Below, one piece after another: positions 1 through 8,479 of a stretch of 64,000 bases of DNA. Position 1 is the first letter of the stretch. Each line of letters starts with the position of its first letter. This stretch comes from Streptomyces fumanus (GTDB lineage: Bacteria; Actinomycetota; Actinomycetes; Streptomycetales; Streptomycetaceae), in the NCBI RefSeq assembly GCF_014655295.1, contig NZ_BNBI01000017.1, positions 62,001-126,000 on the forward strand, given 5' to 3'. The notes under the pieces are model-generated. The model did not search any database. It worked only from the letters and a program-made list of their open reading frames with translations, and was not told the origin of the DNA. Position numbers and translations under genes: made by a program.

Positions 1-712
1 TGGCAAGAGAGGGCTCAACCGCGCCGCCCGCCGTGACGCCGGTCTGGCTTTGATCGCCGGTACCGAAGGCATGGGACGTGATGCTCGCACGGGGCGTAGG
101 CAATCCAGGAATGTCAGCGGTATTCGGGGCGCCTCGGCTGTCCAGGCCGCCCCGTTCCTCGAGCCGGGCCCGGAGACGGCGCAGACAGCGTTGGCGTAAC
201 GGTCCGATGCTGTTCACAGCGATGCCCAGCCCGGCTGCCACTTCCTGGTAGGTGGGTGGTGGCGAGGCCATCAGAGTGCGCAGCAACTGCCTGCACCGCG
301 CACCAAGCTGCTCGAACTCCTCCCACAGGATCCGGATCCGCTCAGCCTCGCCAACCGTCACTGCCACGCCTTCAGGTCGTGACTTCGCGCGGGCCTCCAC
401 GTTGACCCAGTCGACCCAGTCGTGCAGCTTCGAGGCATCGTGGCTGGGGTATCTCAGCGCTTCCAGGCACTCTTGGCGCGTGGTTCCAGCGAGCCATACC
501 CCAGCGTCTCGGGGTTCGGGTAAAGCCTTCATGGCCACGATGAAGCGGAACCAGACCTCCTGGTAGACGCCGTGGCTCTCGGCGTCTGAGAGATCGTGAG
601 CACGTATCACGGACCACACCAGCGAGCTGAACTCCGTCACGAGCGCATCCCACGCCGCCTTGTCACCATCAGCGGCGGACTTGACCAGCGCTCCGATATG
701 TGCCCGGTTCAT
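1..712 (-). CDS. ECF-type RNA polymerase sigma factor (C-terminus off the left edge)
   Basis: Partial gene: 237 codons are readable before the window ends, with no stop. The N-terminal part (VKSAADGDKAAWDALV, then YQEVWFRFI) resembles sigma-70 region 2 of ECF sigma factors. The segment around residues 140-190 (LLRTLMASPPPTYQEVAAGLGI, followed by RQRCLRRLRARL) is a region-4 helix-turn-helix that would contact the -35 element. The ATG at 712 follows GGAGGAGC, an excellent ribosome site, which fixes the start. Two leucines are encoded by TTA (in MKALPEP and IGPLRQR), so translation should depend on the bldA tRNA in Streptomyces. The C-terminal tail beyond region 4 is long and low-complexity, as in several Streptomyces sigma factors. 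No anti-sigma gene is visible in the window; the downstream partner lies off the edge. Confidence 0.8.
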   Translation of the reverse strand, partial: MNRAHIGALVKSAADGDKAAWDALVTEFSSLVWSVIRAHDLSDAESHGVYQEVWFRFIVAMKALPEPRDAGVWLAGTTRQECLEALRYPSHDASKLHDWVDWVNVEARAKSRPEGVAVTVGEAERIRILWEEFEQLGARCRQLLRTLMASPPPTYQEVAAGLGIAVNSIGPLRQRCLRRLRARLEERGGLDSRGAPNTADIPGLPTPRASITSHAFGTGDQSQTGVTAGGAVEPSLA

Positions 713-794
713 GCTCCTCCCCCAGCAGCATGTGAGCATCCGTAGCCCGCACCTGCACTGGCTAGTCTGACGCAGAAGACCAAGCGGAAACAGC

Positions 795-1182
795 TCAATC
801 AATGAAGGGGACAAACCTGGGCTCGTCGTCGAGCAGCACGATGCCGCCGGGCCGGACGATCTCGCCCAGGAAGTGGAGATCGACGAACACGTTGTGGAAG
901 TGGTGGCTGCCGTCGACGAACGCGGCGTCCGCGGTGACACCCGCGTCGGCGGGCGGGGCAAGGCAGCGCTGCGAGGGTTCGGTGACCAGTTCGGCGAAGT
1001 CGTAGGTCGGCGCTGAGCAGCAGTTCCCATCCGACACCGTCGTACGCCGTGTACTGGGGCGGGTCGATCACCACGTGCCGCAGGTTCGGTGATCCGGTGC
1101 GCAGCAGTGCCTCGCTGATCGCCGGCGCTGAGGTGGCGTGGGCGAGCCCGTTCTCGACGACCGTGCCGACATGCTCTTCCAC
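795..1182 (-). pseudogene. Class I SAM-dependent methyltransferase remnant, frameshifted
   Basis: Two overlapping minus-strand frames together give one methyltransferase C-terminal half. The first (from 1182) carries AISEALLRTGSPNLRHVVIDP followed by YTAYDGVGWELLLSA. The second, entered near 1040, carries the remainder up to the TGA at 795-797, including AAFVDGSHHFHNVFVDL and IVRPGGIVLLDD. The motifs VVIDP (acidic end of strand 2) and the DGSHH segment are those of the Methyltransf_24/cephalosporin-hydroxylase-like Rossmann group. The glycine-rich SAM loop expected upstream is missing. The gene is therefore both N-terminally truncated and frameshifted, unless the shift is a sequencing error. 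Substrate unknown. Confidence 0.55.
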
Positions 1183-1314
1183 CAGGAGGTCACTTACCTG
1201 TTCGCAGTCGCGCTCCGGCCGCGTGACGGTGGCGAAGTGCGGGCCGCCGCCGGGACTCCGCGGCGGCCCGTGCTCGGCGAACTCGCGGCGTACGGGCCGA
1301 TGCGGAGATCGTCC

Positions 1315-2410
1315 TCAACGAAACGGGCGGGATGGCCTCGCCGGACTGTGCGAGGCTCGAGTCGGCGGTGCTCGCACGTGCTCTGGCCCGGCACGCCGAG
1401 CACGAGCTGGAGACCATCCGGCTCGAACGGGGCTTCGCAGGCGACAAGCCGCCTGCGGCGCCTGCTGTATCTGCTGGCGCGGCACGCGGTCCTGCTCGCC
1501 TGGGAGGACGCCGCCCGCCGCCTGGCCGCCGCCGACCGGGTGGAGGCCGCACTCGACACCCTCAAGGCCCTGCTCGGCGAGGATGTCCTGGCCGTACCGC
1601 AGTACGCGCCGTCGACCACGCTCGCCTCGGACTGGAAGAAGGCCCGCGACGACAGCGGCGGCCTGATCAAGCACTTGGAGGACGCGGGGCGCGACTTCCC
1701 GGTGGACGACTGGCTGCACGGCATCGCCAGGGTCAGGGAGAAGCCGCGGCTGGGAGCAGATGGTGATCCTGAGCGACGCGCTGCGCGGTGACGGAGGGCT
1801 GCTCGGCCATCTGCCGGACTTCGTGGAGCCGCAACTGGTGCCGGTCCAACTGCCGTACCGGACCGACGACCACTGGCTGGCCATGGAGTTCGCGCCGGGC
1901 ACGAAGCTGAATGAGGACCGGCTGCTGTTCACCGCGCACTACGCCGCCGAGCCCGTACCGCTGGCCCCCCTCGCCTACCTGGCCATGACCTCGGTCCCCG
2001 GCCACTGGATCCCCTTCGTCCCGGTGCACGTCACCGGCGACAGCCGCAAGATCCAGCCCCAGCGCGCCGCCATGCCCAGCGAGATCGACACCGAGCCCGT
2101 CCACCCCCGCACCACGATTCTCCGCGAGGGCCTGGACGCCACCCCGCAGCGCTCGTACTTCCTCAACGAAGAGGAGGTTCCGCAGACCGGCGCCAAGGTC
2201 ACCGTCGCCTACCACCGCACCCGCTGGTGCGACGGCCGCGTCGACGTCTGGCTCAGCGCCCGCCACGGCACCGGCCGCGGCGAAGGCTCCAGCGGCCTGG
2301 CCTTCGACCTCCCGGCCGAGACCGAATCCCTCACCTGGCCCGGCCCGGTGAGCCGAGACCTGCGACGCGCGCCACCGGGCCGGCCCGGCGGCCGCCAGGA
2401 TATCCGGGAC
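1315..2410 (+). pseudogene. Decayed gene of unknown function, at least two frameshifts
   Basis: A protein-like reading passes through all three forward frames. Frame of 1332 (SPDCARLESAVLARALARHAEHELETIRLERG) runs to about 1440. The frame through 1450-1745 gives RLRRLLYLLARHAVLLAWEDAARR and an acidic helical stretch. The frame from about 1750 (MVILSDALRG...) continues to about 2330 with segments such as FVPVHVTGDSRK and TRWCDGRVDVWLS. Codon bias is coding-like in each piece, and the joins need single-base indels. I do not recognise the family. The C-terminal part looks like a compact globular domain, the N-terminal part helical. It is most simply a frameshifted remnant beside other decayed genes; sequencing error cannot be excluded from one sequence. 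Confidence 0.4.
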
Positions 2411-2534
2411 GCCGCCCGCATCTCCCCTACCGCACGGCAGATCGCTCCGGACGAGGGGCGGGAGCAGGAGGCTTGCGCCTTGCCTCCGCGCCGCCCTGCT
2501 GGAATGAACGGCGCGCACGGTGGTTGTAGCAGGC

Positions 2535-3557
2535 ATGAAAAAGATCGGGTTCCTGTCCTTCGGGCACTGGACGCCTTCTCCGCACTCCCGTACCCGCTCC
2601 GCGGCGGACTCGCTGCTCCAGGCGATCGACCTGGCGGTCGCGGCGGAGGAGCTGGGAGCCGACGGCGCCTACTTCCGGGTCCACCACTTCGCGCGGCAGC
2701 ACGCCTCCCCGTTCCCGCTGCTCGCGGCGATCGGCGCCCGCACCGACCGTATCGAGATCGGCACGGGGGTGATCGACATGCGCTACGAGAATCCCCTGTA
2801 CATGGCCGAGGAGGCGGGGGCCGCCGACCTGATCTCCGGCGGCCGGCTGCAATTGGGGATCAGCAGGGGCTCTCCGGAGCAGGCGCTCGACGGCTGGCGG
2901 CACTTCGGTCACCGGCCACCGGAGGGCGGCACCGACGCCGACCTGGCCCGGGCCCACGCCGAGCGGCTGCTGGAGGTGCTGAAGGGCGAGGGGATCGCGG
3001 AGCCGCACCCCAGTCCCATGTTCGCCAACCCGCCGGGGCTGCTGCGTATCGAGCCGTATGCGGAGGGCCTGCGGGAGCGGATCTGGTGGGGGTCGAGCTC
3101 CAACGCGACCGCGGTGTGGGCGGCCGGGCTGGGGATGAACCTGCAGAGCTCGACGCTCAAGGACGACGAGAGCGGCGAACCGCTGCACATCCAGCAACGC
3201 AAGCAGATCGAGGCGTACCGGGAGGCGTGGCGGGCGGCGGGTCACACCCGTGAGCCGCGCGTGTCGGTCAGCCGCAGCATCTTCGCCCTCGTGGACGACC
3301 GGGACCGCGCCTACTTCGGCCGGGAGCGCAACTCGCAAGACCAGATCGGCTACATCGACCCGACCACCCGCGCCGTCTTCGGCCGGTCCTACGCCGCCGA
3401 GCCCGACGCCCTGGTCGAGCAGTTGGCCCGGGACGAGGCGATCGCCGCGGCCGACACCCTGCTGCTCACCGTGCCGAACCAACTGGGTGTCGACTACAAC
3501 GCACATGTCATCGGCAGCATCCTGACGCACGTGGCGCCGGCACTCGGCTGGCGCTGA
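2535..3557 (+). CDS. LLM-class (luciferase-like) flavin-dependent oxidoreductase
   Basis: 340 residues. The N-terminus (MKKIGFLSFGHW) and the pattern AAEELGADGAYFRVHHF, IGARTDRIEIGTGV and AEEAGAADLISGGRLQLGISRG are the strand-helix repeats and the G-R-L-x-L-G-I/V-x-R-G signature of the bacterial luciferase-like TIM-barrel monooxygenases, which use reduced FMN (or F420 in relatives). Length fits the family. I chose the ATG at 2535, because an AGG lies just upstream and the extra five codons from a possible upstream GTG add nothing conserved. The substrate cannot be deduced. It is monocistronic and converges on the arabinofuranosidase gene across a hairpin at 3572-3608, so a role in the polyketide pathway is unlikely. 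Confidence 0.85.
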   Translation: MKKIGFLSFGHWTPSPHSRTRSAADSLLQAIDLAVAAEELGADGAYFRVHHFARQHASPFPLLAAIGARTDRIEIGTGVIDMRYENPLYMAEEAGAADLISGGRLQLGISRGSPEQALDGWRHFGHRPPEGGTDADLARAHAERLLEVLKGEGIAEPHPSPMFANPPGLLRIEPYAEGLRERIWWGSSSNATAVWAAGLGMNLQSSTLKDDESGEPLHIQQRKQIEAYREAWRAAGHTREPRVSVSRSIFALVDDRDRAYFGRERNSQDQIGYIDPTTRAVFGRSYAAEPDALVEQLARDEAIAAADTLLLTVPNQLGVDYNAHVIGSILTHVAPALGWR

Positions 3558-3571
3558 CCGGACGACGGGCG

Positions 3572-3608
3572 GCCGGCGGTGCCACCAGCGTCGGGTGGCA
3601 CCGCCGGC
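3572..3608. terminator. Bidirectional hairpin terminator
   Basis: A perfect 15-bp inverted repeat (arms 3572-3586 and 3594-3608, core GCCGGCGGTGCCACC) encloses a 7-nt loop. It sits between the stop of the flavin oxidoreductase at 3557 and the stop of the convergent arabinofuranosidase at 3637, so it can serve both. There is no clear U-run, as is common in streptomycetes. Confidence 0.75.
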
Positions 3609-3636
3609 CTGCGCGTCCGGGGTCAGGACCGGGGGG

Positions 3637-5205
3637 TCAGGCCCACGGCGAGGTCACGACCCAGCTCGTGTCGTCGGCCCAGGAGGTGTGGCTGTCCCAG
3701 GCGTGGGTGCCGCCGTCGGCGGCCACGTAGGCGGCGTAGTTGTAGTGGCGGACGAAGTCGGCGGGGTAGTTGGCGGACCGCAGGGAGATGCCCTGGCCGT
3801 TGTGGGCGGCCTGCGGGCAGAAGGTGGCGTCCAGCCGGGCCAGCGCGGTGTCGACGGTGTCGACCCGCAGCCGGAAGTCGTAGTGGCGCAGGTACTGGCC
3901 CGGCCTGTCGGCGGACTCGAACGACACGCACGAGGCGTCGCCCAGCCCCGCGCGCACGGTCCAGGTGGCGGCGGCCTTGTCGGCGGCCGGGCTGGAGGAG
4001 GACGTCGCCGCGATGACGGCGTTGCTGTCGGCGGTGTTGTGCCGCAGGTAGTCGGCGGTGCAGCAGGAGGTGGTGGCCCGCAGGGAGACACGGGAGCCGA
4101 CGGTGGGCGCGCCCGTCAGGGCGGACGTGGAGTAGCCGGCCGCGTTGATGTTGGACTGGACGGCGTTCTCGGTGGCGTCGGTCGGGAAGCCGGACGTCAG
4201 GACGCCCTCGTAGAAGGTGCCGGCCGATCCGTTGCTGTTGTCGCCGCCGATGCCGAGGATGATCGCGCCTTCCTTCTTCATCGGGTTGTAGCCGGTGGCG
4301 TTGGGGCGCGGACCGTCGTAGGCGGTGGCCAGGCCGCCCGACTGGGCGTTGCCGGAGCGGATGGCCCAGTGGTTCGGTCCGCCCTTGACGGCGGCGGTCA
4401 GGAAGCGGTGGCTGACGCTGGGGTTTCCCGCGTTGTAGCCGCGGTTGACGCCGGAGAACAGGCCGTTCTCGAGATCGGCCATGACCCAGGGGCCGTTGCC
4501 GGAACCGTAGCCCCAGGTCCGGCTGTTGCCGAAGTAGATGGTCTCCATGGTGCCGTTGCCGTTGTCGCGGCTGTTGGTCTCGGCGTTGCCGTAGTCGAAG
4601 CAGCAGCCACCGTTGTAGTGGGTGCCGTCGAGGACGGCGTACATGCCTTCCGGCTGGTCGCCGGTGGCGATGCCGTTGGTGCTGTTGTCGCGGTATCCGG
4701 TGCCGGGCGCGACGAAGACGCCGTACGCCTTGTGGCCGCCCACGGTCACGGGCGCGGCGGACGCCTCGGCGAGGTTGTCGTAGCCTCCGGGGGCCGGGCC
4801 CTGGAAGCCGCCGGGCGGGGCCTGGGTGAGGTGGTTGCCGCGGCCGGACTGGTCGTAGAGGACGGTGATCAGACAACCGGTGCCGGCGCAGAACGCGTCC
4901 TGTGCGGCGGCGTCGGCGTAACCGCCCGCGCTGAGCACGCCGATGTCCCGCGTGGCGCCGTCGGAGGCGCGTTTCACCTGATAGAGGCGGCTGTTGTACG
5001 CGGAGTACAGGGCGCGGGTGGTGCTGTGGGCGGCGACACAGGGAGTGCCGCCCGCGGCGTACAGGTCGCAGGGCTGGGAGCCGGCGGCCGCGGCGCCGGT
5101 GCTCGCGGAGGTCTGGCCGGCGAACACGGCGCCGACCAGGGCGAGTGCGAGGGCGAGCAGGACGAGCGGCCTGTCCCGCCAGGTGTGGGGTGATCTCATC
5201 GACAT
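3637..5205 (-). CDS. abfB: Secreted alpha-L-arabinofuranosidase, GH54 with C-terminal CBM42
   Basis: 522 residues. A signal peptide occupies about residues 1-36 (positively charged start, LVLLALALALVGAVFAG core, then an AQTSA-like cut region). Residues about 44-375 are a GH54 catalytic domain: it opens PCDLYAAGGTPCVAAHSTTRALYSAY and has the vicinal cysteines C201-C202. By spacing from that pair in the Aspergillus AbfB enzyme, the nucleophile is E246 (in MADLENGLFSG) and the acid/base is D322 (in GIGGDNSN). Residues about 385-522 are an arabinose-binding CBM42 beta-trefoil with repeats of the LRHxxxxL/V type. It would release arabinofuranosyl side chains from arabinan or arabinoxylan outside the cell. 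The ATG at 5205 is preceded by AGGAG at 7 nt; the open frame extends upstream to 5553, but that part has no family match. Single-gene unit. Confidence 0.92.
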   Translation of the reverse strand: MSMRSPHTWRDRPLVLLALALALVGAVFAGQTSASTGAAAAGSQPCDLYAAGGTPCVAAHSTTRALYSAYNSRLYQVKRASDGATRDIGVLSAGGYADAAAQDAFCAGTGCLITVLYDQSGRGNHLTQAPPGGFQGPAPGGYDNLAEASAAPVTVGGHKAYGVFVAPGTGYRDNSTNGIATGDQPEGMYAVLDGTHYNGGCCFDYGNAETNSRDNGNGTMETIYFGNSRTWGYGSGNGPWVMADLENGLFSGVNRGYNAGNPSVSHRFLTAAVKGGPNHWAIRSGNAQSGGLATAYDGPRPNATGYNPMKKEGAIILGIGGDNSNGSAGTFYEGVLTSGFPTDATENAVQSNINAAGYSTSALTGAPTVGSRVSLRATTSCCTADYLRHNTADSNAVIAATSSSSPAADKAAATWTVRAGLGDASCVSFESADRPGQYLRHYDFRLRVDTVDTALARLDATFCPQAAHNGQGISLRSANYPADFVRHYNYAAYVAADGGTHAWDSHTSWADDTSWVVTSPWA

Positions 5206-5549
5206 GGTCGGTCTCCTGGGGATCGGGGGGCGGAGTCCGTTCTTCGCTTGATCATGCGCATGACATTTACGACCGATCGGAGTGGTCGATATACCGAACG
5301 CCGTTCGTGAATTCGTCGTGACCCTAGGGACACCGTGACGGGCAGTCAATACACGAGTACGCAAAGCATGGTGCGGGGTCGGCGGGTGCGTCCCGTCGGG
5401 GGACGGGGCACACCGCTCACCTTCGACAGAAGCGTCTGGGTGGACAGCACGCCGTCCCACCGGTTGCTGTCGCCACCCGTCCTCTCCGGCCGCGGCCAGG
5501 GACTGCTTGGCCGACCGCACGGTCAGCACCGCAAACCGCGACGCCCAAC
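5206..5549. other. Upstream region of the arabinofuranosidase gene; no gene seen
   Basis: About 340 bp between the arabinofuranosidase start and transposase debris. It is locally A/T-richer than its surroundings (around 5260-5330), as expected for a promoter reading leftward, and contains the inverted repeat noted separately. No convincing gene. Confidence 0.4.
5295..5307. promoter_or_regulatory. Possible operator: 13-bp inverted repeat upstream of abfB
   Basis: CGAACG-C-CGTTCG is a perfect odd-centred palindrome about 90 bp upstream of the arabinofuranosidase start, inside the A/T-richer promoter region. It could be a repressor site for sugar control. No regulator gene adjoins it, and a palindrome of this size can occur by chance. 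Confidence 0.3.
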
Positions 5550-5990
5550 TCACTGCTCGTCCTTCCCTCCAGGATTCCCGCCCCGGGCACAGCGCTTGCT
5601 CGCTCCGCGCTTGAGCATCTTGATCCGGTTGACGTGTCCGTTGACGACGCCCGAGCTCCAGGGCAGGGTGAGGCCGGTGATGACGTCGTCGCGGTCCCGG
5701 TCGATGCCTGCCGGGGGGTGTGGAGGCTGGGCGGGTCGACCTGCCGGACGACGTCGAGCCAGTCGGGGCGGGCGCTCGCCCTGGCGCTCGGTGAGCATGG
5801 TCGCGAAGGAGCGGACGTGCCCGGTGAGGGCGTCGACACGTTTCACGGCACTGGTGATCTCACTGAGGTCCGCAGCGGCCAGGTGGCCCAGGGCGCGCTT
5901 CACCAGCGCCCAGATGCCCTCGGCCGGATCGAGCCAGGGGCGCAAGTCTGCAGTGGGAACACGGTCAGCCACACGGCATTCGCCTCGATG
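5550..5990 (-). pseudogene. Transposase debris: IS630-type fragment joined to ISL3-type C-terminus
   Basis: The minus strand from about 5985 reads LDPAEGIWALVKRALGHLAAADLSEI, the C-terminal end of an IS630/DDE_3 transposase (N-P-A-E-G-x-W motif). Immediately after, about 5850-5550, it reads GHVRSFATMLTERQGE, then (after a shift into another frame and back) DWLDVVRQ and LTLPWSSGVVNGHVNRIKMLKR, the diagnostic C-terminus of ISL3-family transposases. Both lack their N-terminal halves and catalytic cores and at least two frameshifts are present, so neither is active. No terminal inverted repeats are visible. Confidence 0.7.
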
Positions 5991-6217
5991 CGGAAGGCCC
6001 CGAACCCGCCCTCGCCGCCTCGGATCTGCACGTGGTGATGTGCTGTGCGCTGTGCACCGTTACCTGTACGCAGTGCTGAGCTGCACTGTTGCTGGGGAGT
6101 CGAACCCCCGCGTTGCTCTTCACGCGCCAGGAGTGGGCTGGAAAACCGCCAGCCCTCGGTGTGTGCACGCCTCCGAAGCAGCTACCTGCTCCACATCGTT
6201 CCGGCTTGCTGGACCGC

Positions 6218-6676
6218 TCAGTCCAGCAGATCGACTTCCCAGTTCATACGCTGGATCCGCACATCGACCTCGCGGATCTCCCGGGCGAGTGCATCCGCCT
6301 GACCACGCAGCTCCGCGACCGGAAGCGCGGAGAGCATCAGCAGCTCGGAGCGGAGTTGCCGGCCGTAGCCCCGCTCGCCCTTACCCGCCGCCGCGGTGAC
6401 CACAGAGTGACGCAACCGCAGGACGTCCCGGCGCGCGAGGGCATCGGTGAGCGTGCCGTCCTGACCCATTGGCACCGTGGCATTGGTCCGGTTGATCCGC
6501 CGGATCAACGATTCCAGGGCATCCAGCACCTCACCGGCCTCAGCGAGTAGCTGAGCGGCATCCTCCGCGGGTGTCTCCCCTTCCTGGTACCGCGCACTGT
6601 CGACGACGCGCGCTCGTAGCTGTTCTACACGGCGCGTCGCCTCCGCACGCTCCGCCAGCGCCTCAGCGAGCTTCAC
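6218..6676 (-). CDS. DIP1984 family protein (septicolysin-like)
   Basis: 152 residues, predicted largely alpha-helical with a coiled-coil character (KLAEALAERAEATRRVEQLRARV at the start, AREIREVDVRIQRMNWEVDL at the end). The central IRRINRTN signature and ALARRDVLRLRHSVV are diagnostic of the DIP1984 family, which has no firmly established biochemical role (the name septicolysin is historical). The start is taken as the GTG at 6676, giving V/M-KLAEAL as in family members. A GGGGGAGG lies 8 nt upstream; the ATG at 6697 would add seven unrelated residues. The frame stays open further upstream without family similarity. Divergent from the MerR regulator at 7017. Confidence 0.75.
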   Translation of the reverse strand: MKLAEALAERAEATRRVEQLRARVVDSARYQEGETPAEDAAQLLAEAGEVLDALESLIRRINRTNATVPMGQDGTLTDALARRDVLRLRHSVVTAAAGKGERGYGRQLRSELLMLSALPVAELRGQADALAREIREVDVRIQRMNWEVDLLD

Positions 6677-7016
6677 TGCCTCCACCTCCCCCTCCATGAA
6701 CCCGCACGAGTATACGAGTGTGAAGCAGCTCGTTCGCACCTGGATTCCGATCCGCTGGAGCCCTGACCAGGCACGCTGCACGCCGACATCCCGCTGGCGC
6801 AGCAGCGTCTCAACGACTGGACGGACGTCCCCGGTCGCCACCGCAGCCTGAAGGGCCCGGCGAACCTGCGAGGTCACGAGCACACCAGGGCCTGTCCAGC
6901 GGGTCAGGCACTGGTGCCTGGCCAACAGGGTTTCAGGGCTTGCGCTTTCCGTTGCGGCAACTTCTACGGTCATGTGTGTGGCCGGAGAGACCGGCCCGGC
7001 GAGGGAGGCACCGGGA
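6677..7016. other. Divergent region between DIP1984 gene and MerR gene; no assigned gene
   Basis: The minus-strand frame is open through here, with a coding-like helical stretch (VTSQVRRALQAAVATGDVRPVVETLLRQRD at about 6760-6870), but it has no recognisable start or family. It may be the remains of a gene now abutting the DIP1984 gene. It must also carry the promoters of the two divergent genes. Confidence 0.35.
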
Positions 7017-7781
7017 ATGGCCTGGTCGATCGCACAGGTGGCGCGGATGTCCAAGGTGACATCGCGGACGCTGCGGCATTACGACGAGATCGGCCTGCTG
7101 CCGCCCGCCTGGATCGGGAGCAACGGACACCGCTACTACGAGGAGGCCGATCTGCTGCGGTTGCAGCAAATCCTGCTGATGCGGCAGCTCGGCCTGGGGC
7201 TGCGCGAGATCCAGGCGGTTCTGGACAGCCAGCTCGACCAGGTGGCCGTGCTCCGTGAGCACCACCAACGGCTGCTCGCGGAACGGGACCGGCTGGCGAC
7301 GCTGGCCCGTACGGTCGGGCGCACTATCGCCGAACTGGAAGAAGGCAGGGACAACGGGAAGATGACGAAGATTAACAAGCCGGAGAACCTGTTCGAGGGG
7401 TTCCAGTTCCCCTCCGAGGCCGAGGCCGAGGTGCGGGAGCGGTGGCCGCAGGCGTGGGAGCAGTCCCGGCAGGCAGTGGAGGCGATGACCTCCGAGGACA
7501 CGGAGCGCTGGCAGCGTGAGGTGACGGCGCAGATGATCCGTATGGCGGAGTTCATGGTGGCCGGCACACCTGTCTCCGACCCTGCCGTACAGGCTGAGGT
7601 GGACGTCAACTACCGGCAGATCTGCCGGTTCTGGACCCCGACCGCGGCCGCGTACAAGGGAGTGGGCCAGACCTACGTCGACGACCCGCAGATGCGGGCC
7701 AACTTCGACAGGATCGCCGAAGGTCTCGCCGTCTACCAGCGCGATGCGATGACCGTGTACGCCGATACCCGGCTGAGTTGA
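7017..7781 (+). CDS. MerR-family transcriptional activator with TipAS-like C-terminal domain
   Basis: 254 residues. Residues 3-75 form a MerR winged helix-turn-helix: WSIAQVARMSKVTSRTLRHYDEIGLLPP, then G-x-R-Y-Y and LLRLQQILLMRQLGLGLREI. This is followed by a dimerising coiled coil (residues about 80-120). The acidic C-terminal part (about 135-254) has the size and helix pattern of the TipAS effector-binding domain, which in TipA binds thiopeptides and other small hydrophobic ligands. The ATG at 7017 follows GGGAGG at 8 nt and is preferred over an upstream GTG. TipA-type regulators activate their own promoter and multidrug genes; no obvious target gene is adjacent. The ligand is unknown. Confidence 0.85.
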   Translation: MAWSIAQVARMSKVTSRTLRHYDEIGLLPPAWIGSNGHRYYEEADLLRLQQILLMRQLGLGLREIQAVLDSQLDQVAVLREHHQRLLAERDRLATLARTVGRTIAELEEGRDNGKMTKINKPENLFEGFQFPSEAEAEVRERWPQAWEQSRQAVEAMTSEDTERWQREVTAQMIRMAEFMVAGTPVSDPAVQAEVDVNYRQICRFWTPTAAAYKGVGQTYVDDPQMRANFDRIAEGLAVYQRDAMTVYADTRLS

Positions 7782-8097
7782 CCACACGAATCTGGCATCG
7801 CGTCTCCGAGTGCGGCGACCACGACGTCCGCATGTTCCCGGGCCACGGCGTGCAACCCGTTGACCGTGGCCGCGTCGAGGGTGTGGACGGGCTTCGCGTG
7901 CCTGCTGATCGGCCCGAGGTTGTGGCCGTCGGCCGTCTTGATGTCCGGGCCGTCGACGTCGGGCAGGCGGACGCCGAGGGTGACGCCGAGGACGGCGGCA
8001 GTGCTGCGGCGCTCCCGCATTTCGGGTTCCGCCCGGCCGCGGGGGTGGTCGGCCAGGTCCTCGTCCCGGGAGTCCGGCTGGGCGGCAGTCGGCACGG
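7782..8097. other. Region without an assignable gene
   Basis: A minus-strand open frame here (about 7790-8095) has coding-like composition (e.g. GVRLPDVDGPDIKTADGHNLGP and LHAVAREHADVVVAALGDA). It lacks a ribosome site and a family I recognise, and runs into the end of the MerR gene. It may be another gene fragment. Confidence 0.3.
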
Positions 8098-8310
8098 TCA
8101 GCTCCAGATGGACAGGCGGCTGGCGTACGGCGTGACGTCACAGAAGTAGCCGGCCGTCAGGCCACGTACCACGTAGTCCTTGCCGGCCGCGTCGCAGGCG
8201 GAGGCGGCCGGGTACATGCCGGCATAGGCGAGGCCGGCGGCCTGGGCGGACGGGGCGAGCAGCAGGGCGGCCGCGGCCAGCAGTGCGGTGCGTGGGGGTG
8301 CAGGTTGCCC
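8098..8310 (-). pseudogene. Small exported peptide remnant
   Basis: The minus strand reads a hydrophobic export-type segment (RTALLAAAALLLAPSAQAAG) followed by a short Cys-containing mature part (YPAASACDAAGKDYVVRGLTAGYFCDV) and a stop at 8098. Streptomycetes have many such small secreted proteins. No ATG or GTG precedes the signal in this frame; the nearest ATG with context (8326) is in another frame, suggesting a one-base deletion near 8310. Function unknown. Confidence 0.35.
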
Positions 8311-8327
8311 GGGGGTGGTGGGACATG

Positions 8328-8362
8328 GAAGGGGCCCGCCCGTGACGGTGGGCGGCCCCTTC
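8328..8362. terminator. Hairpin, probable terminator of the WD40 remnant
   Basis: GAAGGGGCCCGCCC (8328-8341) pairs with GGGCGGCCCCTTC (8350-8362) with a single bulge and an 8-nt loop. It lies just beyond the 3' end of the leftward WD40-protein remnant. Confidence 0.5.
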
Positions 8363-8479
8363 GCGAGCGCCGGACACGCATCGCCGTGCCGGGCGAAGGG
8401 TTCCCTGTCCGTGTCGGTTCGTGGCCAGTAGCGGTCAGGAGACTCGGGGCCAGGCTGTGCGGGCGGCGATGACCGCGGG

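Noticed and set aside
5206..5553. Longer arabinofuranosidase starting near 5553
   Set aside because: The frame is open, but the added 116 residues precede the signal peptide and have no family match; the ATG at 5205 has AGGAG and directly begins an export signal.
6094..6112. tRNA T-arm-like sequence (GGGGAGTCGAACCCCCG)
   Set aside because: The loop looks right on the minus strand, but I could not pair an acceptor stem or find D and anticodon arms at the right distance, so it is not a tRNA; at most a chance match or an old attachment-site scrap.
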